Below are positions 35,947 to 45,700 of a stretch of DNA of 64,000 nt, piece by piece (position 1 is the stretch's first letter; each line of letters begins with the position of its first letter). Where the stretch lies: the NCBI GenBank assembly GCA_963781805.1, contig CAWAHF010000004.1, forward strand, positions 6,076,001 through 6,140,000. Direction: 5' to 3'. Source of the DNA: JAFGPL01 sp963781805. GTDB taxonomy: Bacteria; Bacteroidota; Bacteroidia; Bacteroidales; UBA10428. The translations under genes were made by a program, and so were the position numbers. The notes beneath the pieces were generated by a model. It saw only the letters and a list, made by a program, of their open reading frames with translations, ran no database searches and was not told where the DNA came from.

Positions 35947-36020
35947 TACTGCGGTACGAAACAATTGGGAGAACGGGCTGCGTTCGTATCCACCGTTACC
36001 AAACTTTGATGCGTGGCAGT
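35947..36020. repeat. Half of an attC-like site
   Basis: The segment TGCGGTACGAAACAATTGGG through GCGTGGCAG matches the left arm and centre of the site at 62601-62736 (same GCGGGCTGCGTTYGTATCCA block), but the expected right arm is absent. This is probably a site truncated by rearrangement. Confidence 0.5.
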
Positions 36021-36134
36021 AATGTCCACATTATGAGTCTGCACCTCCCTTTTTTAAAACATAAAATATTGCTGTGGCATTTATTGACCACACATAGCAG
36101 TCTGGTTTTATTTTTTTTGGATTTTCAAAAGATA

Positions 36135-36206
36135 AAATGATTTCAAGAACCTGTCAAGGGTTAACAAGTGGCTATCGCCACCCTTGACAGAACCATGAAA
36201 TCATTT
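36135..36206. repeat. Strong 72-bp hairpin
   Basis: AAATGATTTCA (36135) pairs with TGAAATCATTT (ending 36206); CTGTCAAGGGT pairs with ACCCTTGACAG, and the tip is GTGGC-TATC-GCCAC. It is nearly perfect over its full length, does not resemble the attC family and is not followed by a T run. Confidence 0.7.
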
Positions 36207-36287
36207 ATAGAGAAATTTTAACCCCAAAAAAAAGAAAAATGTATTAACTTAGTGATTATTAACTACCCTTGATTTGTGCTTTTCGTA

Positions 36288-36315
36288 GCACCGCATGAGC
36301 GGTTCGTGCTTTTTT
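36288..36315 (+). terminator. Terminator-like hairpin
   Basis: GCACCGC-ATGA-GCG..GTGC forms a stem with a 4-nt bulge and six T follow. It points right although the neighbouring gene is on the minus strand and ends 10 bp away; function in ending a transcript is uncertain. Confidence 0.3.
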
Positions 36316-36325
36316 CCCGTCATAT

Positions 36326-37186
36326 TTATCTTTCTCTTTTCCCCATAATATAATCAACCCACGATTGCGGAAGCTTCTCTAAAAACGCACCTAACCTTGA
36401 CATGTACCCTAATTGATACCTGACTTTTGGTTTATTCATACTCAATACTCTTGCAATTAATTCAGCTACTTTTTCTGGCTCTGTTCTTTTTGTGGCAAAT
36501 TTTTTTAAGTCTTTTTCTAATTTAACTAAACGACTTTTATAAATATCCACTCTTTCTTTGGGACAATCCTTTAATTTTTCAATAATGTTGTTCTCTGTTC
36601 GTTTAGGAGAAGGCGTATTAATTGCTCCACATCGGATAAGAATATTTTTTATTCCATCAGGACGAAGTTCTAAATTTAATGTTCTTGCCAAATAATTTAC
36701 AGCAAAATCAGGAGCATGTATGTCGGCCACATAAGGAACAGGAAATAAACCAGGAGTCGAAATCCAAAGTACCCTTCCTTTTGTTAAGCGTAATAAAGGA
36801 ATTAATTCTTGCAAAAGTGAAATATTACCAACAAGTCTTTTTTCTAATTCATCTCTGAAATCAGATATGTTCATTAATTCAATTGGAGCAACATGTCCTC
36901 CTCCTGCATTAAAGATTATAGCATATAAAGAAGGTAATTCTTTTTTCTGTATTTGCTCTCTAACAGAATTAGCAATAGCATGTATTTGTTCTTGATTTGT
37001 AAGGTCAAGCGGACACAATGGTTTTAGATTATTATATCCAAGTTCATTTAATGCTTCTGCATCAGAATTTTTCCGAACAGATGCTAAAACATTATAACCC
37101 TGTTTAGCGAGATAAATAGCAACTGTATTTCCAATACCAGAAGATGCACCTGTTATTAATATTGATTTGTTAAATGAATCAGTCAT
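36326..37186 (-). CDS. Short-chain dehydrogenase-like protein lacking the YxxxK motif
   Basis: The Rossmann part is standard: LITGASSGIGNTVAIYLAKQ (TGxxxGIG, about 11-17), CPLDLTNQEQI, and the NAG motif in IIFNAGGG. The catalytic Ser is probably in VLWISTPG (about 145). Where YxxxK should follow, the sequence reads IHAPDFAVNYLARTL, so both Tyr and Lys are replaced. The C-terminal part (RTLNLELRPDGIKNILIRCG) returns to the SDR pattern. The 286-aa length is normal. It may bind NAD(P) without acting as an oxidoreductase, or use other residues. It is a single-gene unit followed by palindromic DNA. Confidence 0.8.
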   Translation of the reverse strand: MTDSFNKSILITGASSGIGNTVAIYLAKQGYNVLASVRKNSDAEALNELGYNNLKPLCPLDLTNQEQIHAIANSVREQIQKKELPSLYAIIFNAGGGHVAPIELMNISDFRDELEKRLVGNISLLQELIPLLRLTKGRVLWISTPGLFPVPYVADIHAPDFAVNYLARTLNLELRPDGIKNILIRCGAINTPSPKRTENNIIEKLKDCPKERVDIYKSRLVKLEKDLKKFATKRTEPEKVAELIARVLSMNKPKVRYQLGYMSRLGAFLEKLPQSWVDYIMGKRER

Positions 37187-37239
37187 AATACTTTTATTGT
37201 TTGAGTTGTCGATATCTTATTATTGCACTTAGCATGACC

Positions 37240-37370
37240 GCTAAAACGGTTTGGTATATGGTTCGTTGGCGAATTCAAAGCTCATACTTAGCAAGTTACG
37301 ATAAAAGTTTAATAAAGGCACAAAACATTCGCATACTACTGTCCCGCCAATGAACTATATACCGTGGGCA
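37240..37370. repeat. attC-like site (diverged ends)
   Basis: Arms GGTATATGGTTCGTTGGCG and CGCCAATGAACTATATACC pair almost perfectly around an AT-rich centre. The outer boxes are degenerate (AAAACGG and CCGTGGGC). It lies just downstream of the IS-split lipoprotein gene, as a cassette site should. Confidence 0.55.
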
Positions 37371-37547
37371 GTAAATTATTTACAGAATCCATCCACGACA
37401 ATAATTTCCGGTTCAATATTATAAATTTTTAAATCCTTTTTCACTATTCTAAATGCTGTAAGATTATAGGTTAAACAGTTAAATTCATTTATATTAATAT
37501 TATCATCTATTTCAATATAGTAAATTTTCATATACAATTTATCTCTA

Positions 37548-38749
37548 GTGTCATGTCAAGTTACGATTGACGGATAAAGCCGATTGAGTTTTATCCTGGC
37601 ATCCTTGGTTGTAAATTGCCAATTTATTTTAGCATCCTTATTATTCCTATGGTTTTGCCAAGCATTCACTTCATTCATTATTGTCTTTTTATTGTCTATT
37701 CTCCGACTTAAACATTGTTTAGTTAATACATTTAGCTCAATTTCAGCCATATTTAACCAGCTTCCATGCTTTGGCGTATAAACAAACTCAAACCGGTCCC
37801 ATATTCTTTTTGCCTCAACCGGTTCAAACGTTTCATAAAGTGCAGCGGCTGTATGTGTAGCTAAATTATCCATAACTAGGGTAATAATTTCTGCGTCATC
37901 ATATAAATTATCTGCAATTTCACGGATTAATATTGCCCAATCGTTCTTGGTTTTCTGATCGGTTACTTTTACATAGCGCTTCCCTGCTAAAGGTTCATTT
38001 ACCATAAATACATTACATACTCCACATCGTGCGTATTCATAATCATATTTCTTCTCAAAGCCAGGAGACATAGGAACTGGTTGTCGGGTTTCTTTAATCA
38101 ATTGTTTAGGTGATTCATCCATACAAATTACTGGCCTTGCTTTGTTATACGGTCGTTTATAAACGTCTAATACCTGTTCCATTGCTGCAACAAAATGACT
38201 GCTTTGATGGGGAGGTATCACCCAACCTCTTACTTTCCAAGGTTTAAGTTCGTTTTTTTTAGAACCATTCTAACTGTTTCATGAGAAATGTCTTCAACAT
38301 ATTTTAATTCAACCATTCGATCTGCAAGTAATCTTAACGACCATTTAGCATATCCTTTTGGTGGCTTACCGCAAGCTATCGCTATTAAATGGGCTTCTGC
38401 CTCACCATCGAATCTCTTCCGGTATAACCGATTGGTCGGTGCAATCTCAAGGGCTGCATCAAATCCTTCTAAAACAAATCGTTTTTTTACTCTGTCAATA
38501 GTTCTCATGCCCGTTTTAAGTACTTTACAAATCTCTTTATTTGTTTGTCTGTTTTCTGAATATTGTCCTTCGTCAACATTCAGTAGGATAAGAGAATGAA
38601 TAACTTTTTTTGCAGTATGACTGCCTTTTCTGGTTATTTCCATTAATAATTCTCTTTCCTCCTGGCTAAGTGTTACTTTGTACTTTACCATTGTTTTTTG
38701 ACAAAGATACAAAAAATATTAATACGTCATACTATAATTGACATGACAC
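37548..38749 (-). mobile_element. IS630-family insertion sequence, copy 2 (1202 bp)
   Basis: Length and encoded proteins equal copy 1 at 2402-3603, in opposite orientation. The ends are TAGTGTCATGTCAA-type inverted repeats with TA duplicated at 37546-37547 and 38750-38751. Two inverted identical copies 34 kb apart could recombine and flip the DNA between them. Confidence 0.95.
37556..38691 (-). CDS. IS630 transposase, copy 2 (-1 frameshift product)
   Basis: The ATG at 38691 begins the HTH half, which ends in a stop at 38230-38232; the DDE half continues in the -1 frame to 37556. The A_AAA_AAA slippery site is preserved, as are the three catalytic acidic motifs (CMDES, LVMDN, NMAEIE). The two halves are identical in sequence to those of copy 1, so the transposition was recent or the copies are kept alike by gene conversion. 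Confidence 0.92.
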
Positions 38750-39276
38750 TAGTATATATCATCTGTGCTATAAATCCCTCATTTTTCAGATTTATAATTG
38801 GTTTTGAAAAAGTCGTAAATCCTCGAATTGAAATTGGAATTTTTACCCAATTAAATGAGTAAACATTTTTATAATCGAAATCTTTAATTCCAGGTATGCT
38901 ATCAACTTTCTTTAAATATGTTAATTCTAAAGAATGAGATTTAATTGATTCATTATTCCATAAACCTTGAAATTTAAAAAAAGAATTAGATACTGTATCA
39001 ATATTACTAAAAATCGAGCTGTCAGATGGATTAATAATATGACCAAAAACAAAACCATTTATTATGAGTGTTAATGTGTCTTTTCGTATATCTTGATAAA
39101 ATCCCCCCTGTTTAAAATTTAAGACTACTAAACCTGAATCAGATACTCTATATTTATTTATAATAGTAGAAACAACTTGATAATCAATATTGGTTTCATT
39201 CACATTATTACAAGAAAATACAATAGGACAGGTTATAAAAAGTAAAAAATATCTCATTGTATGTTGTATTCTTATG

Positions 39277-39405
39277 TACAACGTTTAGTGTATGATTTCG
39301 TAAGGGATTGCGGGCTGCGTCTGTATCTACTATGACCGAAATTGAAGCGTGAGACAATGTTCGAAAACCTCTGAAACCCTTATGAATTATACACATTATT
39401 GGCAA
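39277..39405. repeat. attC-like site
   Basis: The ends read ACAACG and CATTATTGGC. Arms GTGTATGATTTCGTAAGGG and CCCTTATGAATTATACAC pair around a centre with GCGGGCTGCGTCTGTATC. It sits 6 bp beyond the stop of the S33 hydrolase gene, so it would be that cassette's site. Confidence 0.7.
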
Positions 39406-39411
39406 TAGTAA

Positions 39412-40368
39412 TTAATTCTTTGTTATAAATGTTATAACATCTTTGGCATATATTTCAGTCTCATCAATGTCTGGAAAGTGTGCACTTTTCATGTATATTT
39501 TCAATTCACTTCTTGATAAGATTGCATCGATGTATAGACCATACTGCAATCCTCCATTCTTATCATGAATTCCTGAAATGATTAAAGTTTCAGTATTAAG
39601 CCCCTTAATTGTTTCTAATAAATCTCCTTTGGCATTTTCAAAAATAACTCTTTGAAGATGATGTGAACCTTCGTGTGGTAAATTACTTTCTGCCCAAAGA
39701 CTTCTGTTTAGTTTTGCAGCTTCTGGATTGTAAAAAGAAAATTCGTCAAAGAAAGCAGTAGATGTGTTTCCCCATATTTTAAATAATTTATCCATTATAG
39801 GAATATTTTCTTTTAAAATATCATCTATCTTTAATCTGAGATTGCTATCTGCTAGATGATAAAGTCCTTGTATTTGGACTAATACAGTAGAAGTTGATAG
39901 TTCTGCTGGACTTGACAGTATCAACTTTTCAACTCGATTTGGATATGCAACTGCGTAACGAGCTGCTAGTTCAGCTCCAAATGAAAAGCCTAATAAATTA
40001 ATTTTTTCTACATTAAGGGCTTTTCGCAATTCTTCCAAATCATCAATTAGTATGGGAAGAGTATATGCTGTAGTATCTTTAGATGCTTTGCTTCTTCCAC
40101 AACCTCGTTGTTCATAATATATAATAGTAACATGCTTCTCTAATAGTGGACCAATTGTCCTTTCGAAACTATAGTTATGACCTCCTGGCCCACCATGTAC
40201 AATTATCAAAGGAATTGTGTTATTGCTAACTCCTTTAACTTTAACCCAATGGTCAATGCCATTAACGTTGATAAAAGATTCTCCTTCACTAAGTTTTAAG
40301 TTTTGTGTGTGTCCGATGCTAGTTATGGCAAAGAATACAAATAAAATAGCAATTGTTTTATTTTTCAT
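39412..40368 (-). CDS. Secreted alpha/beta hydrolase, proline iminopeptidase-like (S33)
   Basis: A signal peptide is present (MKNKTIAILFVFFAITSIGHTQ). The S33 pattern follows: oxyanion HGGPGG (about 59-64), YEQRGCGRS (about 86-94), nucleophile elbow GFSFGAE (Ser about 126), acid in ISGIHDKNG (about 266) and catalytic His in SAHFPDID (about 296-303). Length 318 aa fits. Such enzymes remove N-terminal proline or hydrolyse other small substrates; export to the periplasm is implied by the signal. It is the first gene after group II intron copy 1, whose 3' end is 54 bp upstream. Confidence 0.88.
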   Translation of the reverse strand: MKNKTIAILFVFFAITSIGHTQNLKLSEGESFINVNGIDHWVKVKGVSNNTIPLIIVHGGPGGHNYSFERTIGPLLEKHVTIIYYEQRGCGRSKASKDTTAYTLPILIDDLEELRKALNVEKINLLGFSFGAELAARYAVAYPNRVEKLILSSPAELSTSTVLVQIQGLYHLADSNLRLKIDDILKENIPIMDKLFKIWGNTSTAFFDEFSFYNPEAAKLNRSLWAESNLPHEGSHHLQRVIFENAKGDLLETIKGLNTETLIISGIHDKNGGLQYGLYIDAILSRSELKIYMKSAHFPDIDETEIYAKDVITFITKN

Positions 40369-40421
40369 TTTTTCTCTTGTTTATAATAATTTAACTTCTC
40401 TGTACGGTTTTATTATTGCAA

Positions 40422-42644
40422 ACCGGGTAGCTTACGCCCGCTAAGAACCGTACGTGCGACTTTCACCGCATACGGCTCAAGCACTTTTAAGGCCAACCTT
40501 GTTAGGGTAGACCCGGCTATTGTTTTTACCTCTGCAAACAAAAGTAGTGATTTGTTTGCTATTCAAAGCTAAACGTTTCCTTAAGGATACCCTTTTCTCA
40601 AAATATGAATCAAATTCAGACAGGTAAGGATTGGCCTTCTGAGCGATTTTAACATGATATCGAATAGGTACCATACCGATTTTATATAAGCGGTAGGAAT
40701 ATATACCTTTATAAGATACACGTTTATCGGAAAAATGATTGCCCAAAAAGTACCTTTTGAACACCCACCTGTGGCCTTTGTCACCATGCTGGCGGGTAGC
40801 CCATTTCCAGGTTTGTCCGAAGATGAATACCTCCAGTTTTCTGAAGGTATTCTTTGAGCAAATACCCTTGTGATAGTTTGACCATCCCCGGATAACCGGG
40901 TTTAGTTTTCGTATAAGGGCATGAGCAGGCAGTCCATGGCTCTCGCGTATGATGAGTTTTATCTTATCTTTGAAAGCCTGTACAGATTTCCGTGATGGTT
41001 TTATCAGCAGTTTACCCTTGTACTTACGGATATGCTGTGATAAGAAGTCAAAACCCTGGTCAATATTGGTTATTTTGGATTTCTCATCAGAGAGCCTAAG
41101 CCCCCGTTCTTTGAGGAATTCCTTAACAAGTGGTATGATTTGATTAGTAATTACCTCTTTATCCTTAGCGGTAATAATAAAATCATCGGCATACCTTACA
41201 AAATTGACTTTCTGGTTTTTCCACCTTGGAAACTGTTTGTTTATGGTGGTTTCCAATCCGTCAAGCACCATATTCATGATGATTGGGGATATGATACCGC
41301 CTTGTGGAGTACCTTTAAGGGAGGGGAATAACCTACCTTTCTGGATATATCCTGCTTTGAGCCATTTATCAAGAATGGATTTGTTGACCGGGATATGGTT
41401 TAATATCCACTGATGGTCAATTTCATCAAAGCAGGCCTTGATGTCGGCTTCATACACCCATTGTGCGCAATTTTTACGGCACAGGATAAGAAAGCATTGT
41501 GCAATGGCATCGGCACACGAACGTTTTTCCCTAAACCCATAAGAATTTAGGTCGGCCATTGTTTCGGCCAGAGGGACAAGAGAAATCATGTGCAGGGCTT
41601 GCATAGCCCTGTCATCCATGCACGGGATGCTTAAGGGGCGTTTTTTGCCATTCTTCTTAGGGATATATATCCTACGTAAAGGTTTAGGGGTGTATCCCCT
41701 GTTCTTAAGGTTTTCAGCTGCGACGAGTTTATCATACCCGTCTATCCAGATTTTATGGTCAACACCGGGGGTTTTGCCTCCCTTGTTGTTGGCCACCCGG
41801 AATACAGCCAATAGTTTAGCATAAAAGGATTTGGTAATGAGAAACATCAGGGCTTTAGCTTTGCCCCAGCGTTTCTCTTTAACAGCCTTGGCAATACGTC
41901 TTTGCAGCCTGTTCACCCGTTGAATAACCTTTCGCCATATAATGAGGTTCCAGTTATCGGTTTGGTGTGCCAGTGCACACGATGAATTTTCATTCTCGTT
42001 CATTTGCTTTCCAGCATTTACAGGTTCTAAAAAGTATCATGCCATAAAGTACCAGACAGAGGTGGGCTGGTTTTCACCTGTGGCGATGTTGTGGCCACTA
42101 TCCCTGGCATTACATCAGGGCATTCGCTTTGTCTGTCCTCTCTGTACGGTGTTTCCCCATGCCTTGCGGTTAGGGTTTTTGATCCCGCTGTTACAGGAAA
42201 AGAGAGCACCGTGCTTCCATGTTCCATGTAAATAACAAAAGATACAGGTTTAGGCCTATCCTGTCCACCGGCTGGGCAACATCCCCGTAAACGCAACGTT
42301 GACCACGTTTAACCTGCCAGCTTACCATTTTGGTACAAGGCGTGTCATCCTCTTTTTCGCCCTTACGCCATCTCGATGGTTTCGGAATATTTACCTGAGT
42401 TGGCCATGCCTGCTCACCCCAGCCCTAAATCGGTTTTTGAGGCCCCGAAGACTATCCGCTTCACAGCTTATAGCCCCGCCATAGGGTATACAACCCGGCG
42501 TTTGGTACTCGTTTCCCGGAGCTTCAACCGGTAATAGCTGCACTATACACCAGTTGTCCGGTAAGGGTACTGTTGAGGGAACAACAGGTTTTATCAAAGA
42601 ACAATCCTTTGTAAAACAATTATTTACACGACTTCAAGTCGCAA
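40422..42644 (-). mobile_element. Group II intron, copy 1 (about 2223 bp)
   Basis: On the minus strand the element begins TTGCGACTTGAAGTCG and ends CTACCCGGT. Boundaries were set by comparing copies 1-3, whose flanks differ abruptly there. Domain V is the 34-nt hairpin at 40445-40478, with the AGC triad, a GAAA tetraloop and pairing GAGCCGTATG/CGTACGGTTC; a short domain VI follows. It encodes one reverse transcriptase. The 5' exon is the R'-type end (CCGTTA) of the attC-like site at 42645-42774. Confidence 0.85.
40477..42003 (-). CDS. Group II intron reverse transcriptase/maturase, copy 1
   Basis: This is a 508-aa intron-encoded protein. The N-terminal RT0 region includes KGGKTPGVD, the fingers-palm contain YIPKKNGKKRPLSIPCMDDR and the catalytic RYADDF (about 268-273), with KGTPQGGIISP before it. 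A maturase domain X follows (NPVIRGWSNYHKGICS). The C-terminus stops after RGKNNSRVYPNKVGLKSA with no HNH endonuclease motif, so the protein probably relies on other priming for mobility. The stop codon overlaps the first bases of domain V. Copy 2 encodes an identical protein. Confidence 0.93.
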   Translation of the reverse strand: MNENENSSCALAHQTDNWNLIIWRKVIQRVNRLQRRIAKAVKEKRWGKAKALMFLITKSFYAKLLAVFRVANNKGGKTPGVDHKIWIDGYDKLVAAENLKNRGYTPKPLRRIYIPKKNGKKRPLSIPCMDDRAMQALHMISLVPLAETMADLNSYGFREKRSCADAIAQCFLILCRKNCAQWVYEADIKACFDEIDHQWILNHIPVNKSILDKWLKAGYIQKGRLFPSLKGTPQGGIISPIIMNMVLDGLETTINKQFPRWKNQKVNFVRYADDFIITAKDKEVITNQIIPLVKEFLKERGLRLSDEKSKITNIDQGFDFLSQHIRKYKGKLLIKPSRKSVQAFKDKIKLIIRESHGLPAHALIRKLNPVIRGWSNYHKGICSKNTFRKLEVFIFGQTWKWATRQHGDKGHRWVFKRYFLGNHFSDKRVSYKGIYSYRLYKIGMVPIRYHVKIAQKANPYLSEFDSYFEKRVSLRKRLALNSKQITTFVCRGKNNSRVYPNKVGLKSA

Positions 42645-42774
42645 TAACGGATGGCGGTATGAAACGTTGGGCACTTCGAAGCACTTACCTCAGACCGTTG
42701 CTGATGTTGATTAAATGCTATGTTGCTCAAATATACCACTTCCCGCGCTATGTTTTATGACCGCTTGTTGGGGC
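42645..42774. repeat. attC-like site hosting intron copy 1
   Basis: The ends are AACGG and CTTGTTGGGGC with arms GCGGTATGAAAC and GTTTTATGACCGC. The intron begins exactly at its AAC/GTT end. The last codons of the helicase gene lie within the right arm (stop at 42748), as is common for cassette genes. Confidence 0.7.
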
Positions 42775-45700
42775 ATCGTGCTTTTTAAATTTCAATTCCG
42801 GTAAAACTATTAGAATCTCATTCTCTTGCTCTTCTTTCTGCCAATATACTATATAGTTTATTTTCGATTCTGATAGTTTATATCCTGTTTTCTCAAATTC
42901 GATTATTTTCTCTTTATAAATATTTGAAAATTTTATTATACAATTTCCATTTTTGTCGGAACACCCATCGTTGTTTGGAATTAATTCATCACCACTTTTA
43001 TAGTTAGTTATAATACCCTGTTTTGAAATGAAATAGTCCAACCAAATATCTTTGTGAGACAAGTGTGTTACCAACAAGTTTGATGGATAATATTGAAAAT
43101 CATCATTTATACGTTCTACATTTTGGCAATAAATATCGTCAAGATAATTACCATTCAAGTGAATTGTGAGGTTATGTTTAGCTCGTGTCATTGCAACGTA
43201 AAGCTGTCTTTTCTTCTCATCATTGTCTGGATTGTAACCATTAAGCATTAGAAAAACATTATCAAATTCTTTGCCTTTAGCCTTATGAATAGTTGAAACA
43301 AAAATTGTTTCACCGGTTGCATTAACAAAGTCTTCGAATTTCGATTCCTTCACAAAAACCTCAAAATCTGATTGATATTTCTTATTCGGATTGCTTAACT
43401 CAAAATCCTTAATTAGGTTAATACAAATATCAATCTTTGTGCTTTCCTTATATTTATCCCAAAGGTTTCTCTTAGCATTTTTCCAGTTATTATCGCTAAT
43501 AATATATTTGTCTTCAGAAAAGTTAAGTTGTTTAATAAAGTATCGTACTTCTAATAAGTTAAATAAACTAAAGCTATCGTTAGTTTGAATTAGTTTTGCA
43601 GGTAATCCATTGTTTAATAAAAGCCCTTCTATTTGTAATGCTTCAGAATTTGTATGAGTTAAAACACAAGTAGTTCCTTGTAATCCAGAAGATAATATGC
43701 TATTAACAACAGGTTCAATTAGATTAGAGCTGGTATGCTTAATTAGTTTTAATAATCCATTCTCACTTGAATGAGGTATAATAGGAGTTTCTTTAAGACG
43801 ATGAGTAATTTTTTCTACAAATTGATTTGTAAATTCAACAAGATTTGCCTTGCTTCGATAATTTTCAATTAGTTCAAATTTTTTAGCTTTTTGTTCGGTG
43901 ATAAATTGTTCCAAATATTTTGAACTAGCGCCTCTAAATTCGTAGATATTCTGGTCGTCATCACCTACAGCAATTACTCTCATTTCTTCATTTTGTTCAA
44001 TCAAAGCTTTTATTAGTTCAAACTCATGGCTATCCATATCTTGAGCTTCATCAATAACTAAAACAGTTTTTGTAATACGGTTGGGTTCAATATCATTATT
44101 TTTAATTTTCTCAACAGTTTTGCTAATAATCGTCTCTGATTTTTCAATTGAACCAACCTTACCTAATAAATCGAAACAATACGCATGAAAAGTTTTTATT
44201 TCGATAAAACTAGCCGCGTTTCCAATTAAATCGAGCAATCGTTTCTTAAATTCAGTTGCAGCAGCTCGTGAAAAAGTGACCATTAGAAGTTGTTCATGTT
44301 TTACATCTTCCATAAGTAATAAAGAGGCAAGTTTATGCACCAACACTCTTGTTTTTCCACTACCTGGACCTGCAGCTACAGCAATATATGGAGAGATATT
44401 ATCTTTTATAATACCTAATTGAGAAGGTGATAATTCTCCAAAAAGCTGTCTGAATTTCGCAGGAGTAATATTTCTTTTTATCTCATCTTGCCTACTGCCT
44501 TTAAAATACTTGTTAAGAAAAGAAGTGTAGTTTAATTGAAAATAATCTTCTACAAACTGCAATGCTTCTTTATAATCACTAATCATTTTTTTTGCATATT
44601 CACCTACAATATGAATCTGCTGTATTTTATTTTCATAAAACTGATTTAGTTTCTTATAGTCTTCAGTTTTATATCTTTTCTTATTATCCTGTTCAAGTCG
44701 TTCAATGGTTAGTTTATTATAAACCACAAGGAAACCGCCTTCTATTTTGATTGCATCAATTCTGGACAAATAAAATAATGCATCTTCAATATCTGTTAGT
44801 TTAATATTTAGCTTAAATAGAGCATTTTGCTTTTCATATTCATTTTTGAGCTGATGAACTGAAAATTCAACCAGAACTTGTTCTTTGTTTGCCTCATCAG
44901 GTGATAAATTCTGAGTACTTTTTACGTAAAGAAAATCAACAATAAAACGGGCTAATTCATGCCTCTTTTCAAGTTTGTCTTTTAATTCCGCTTCTGAATA
45001 ATTTGATAAAATTGTTAAATGATTTTTTGAGAAATCGTGTTGTTTTCTCTTTATCCAGTTCTTAATAACCCAAAAGTTGATTATGGTTCTTATCTTATTA
45101 GGCGAAACATCTTCACAACCAATTTCCTCTGCTTGTTCATTAAGTTCCTTAATGTGAAATGATTTTTCTTGTTCCTTAAATTGAGACACAAGAAACCTTT
45201 CGATTTTACTAATTGAGTTAACAATGCTAAGTGAACGGTTCTTATTTTCACCTCTCTTTATAAAAGCTGTTAAGTCTTTTGTATCAGCTAATATTTTTTC
45301 TTCTCGCAATAAATTAACAACATTAATAACTTCCTCTTTTACTATTCCTAAATGGTCTGATATATGGTCAATTCTTGATTCTGCAGCTTCATCGGTTGCC
45401 TGTTTTCTACTTTTGCTTGAAAAAAGTTTTTTGATAATTCTTACAGCCTGTTGCTTTTGTTTCTCATTAAAATTCTCTGATATATTTATTTTCTCGATGG
45501 CTTCTTGAGCATTTTTAGATAGAATACTATTAGCAAAAATCTGGGGCATATTTTGACCTCGTTTAAGATATCCTGCTTCTTCCAATGCAGATATTGCTGT
45601 TGTAACTCTTGTTTCTATCTCAACTACATTATCATCCCAACCTGCTTTACGTGCTATTTCTAATGCAGAATTAGAAACATTTGACCTAAAATGAGTAATA

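Larger units (their letters stand above)
37376..39257 (-). pseudogene. Lipoprotein gene split by IS630 copy 2 (reconstructs to 225 aa)
   Basis: Joining 39257-38750 with 37545-37376, that is removing the IS and one TA, gives one open frame of 678 bp. The ATG at 39257 starts MRYFLLFITCPIVFSCNN, a lipoprotein signal. The mature part is beta-rich (LVVLNFKQGGFYQDI, LTLIINGFVFGHI). The C-terminal part recovered beyond the IS reads MKIYYIEIDDNINI..EFNC and ends VVDGFCK. As it stands the protein is truncated after QMIYT and fused to IS-encoded residues. No family is recognised. Confidence 0.75.

Noticed and set aside
40477..42003. Reverse transcriptase considered as a retron or DGR enzyme
   Set aside because: Domain X and a canonical domain V directly after the stop identify a group II intron.
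41942..42597. Several overlapping frames at the 5' end of the group II introns (repeated at 50499-51154)
   Set aside because: This is structured intron RNA (domains I-IV) upstream of the reverse transcriptase; the frames conflict and repeat in each copy.
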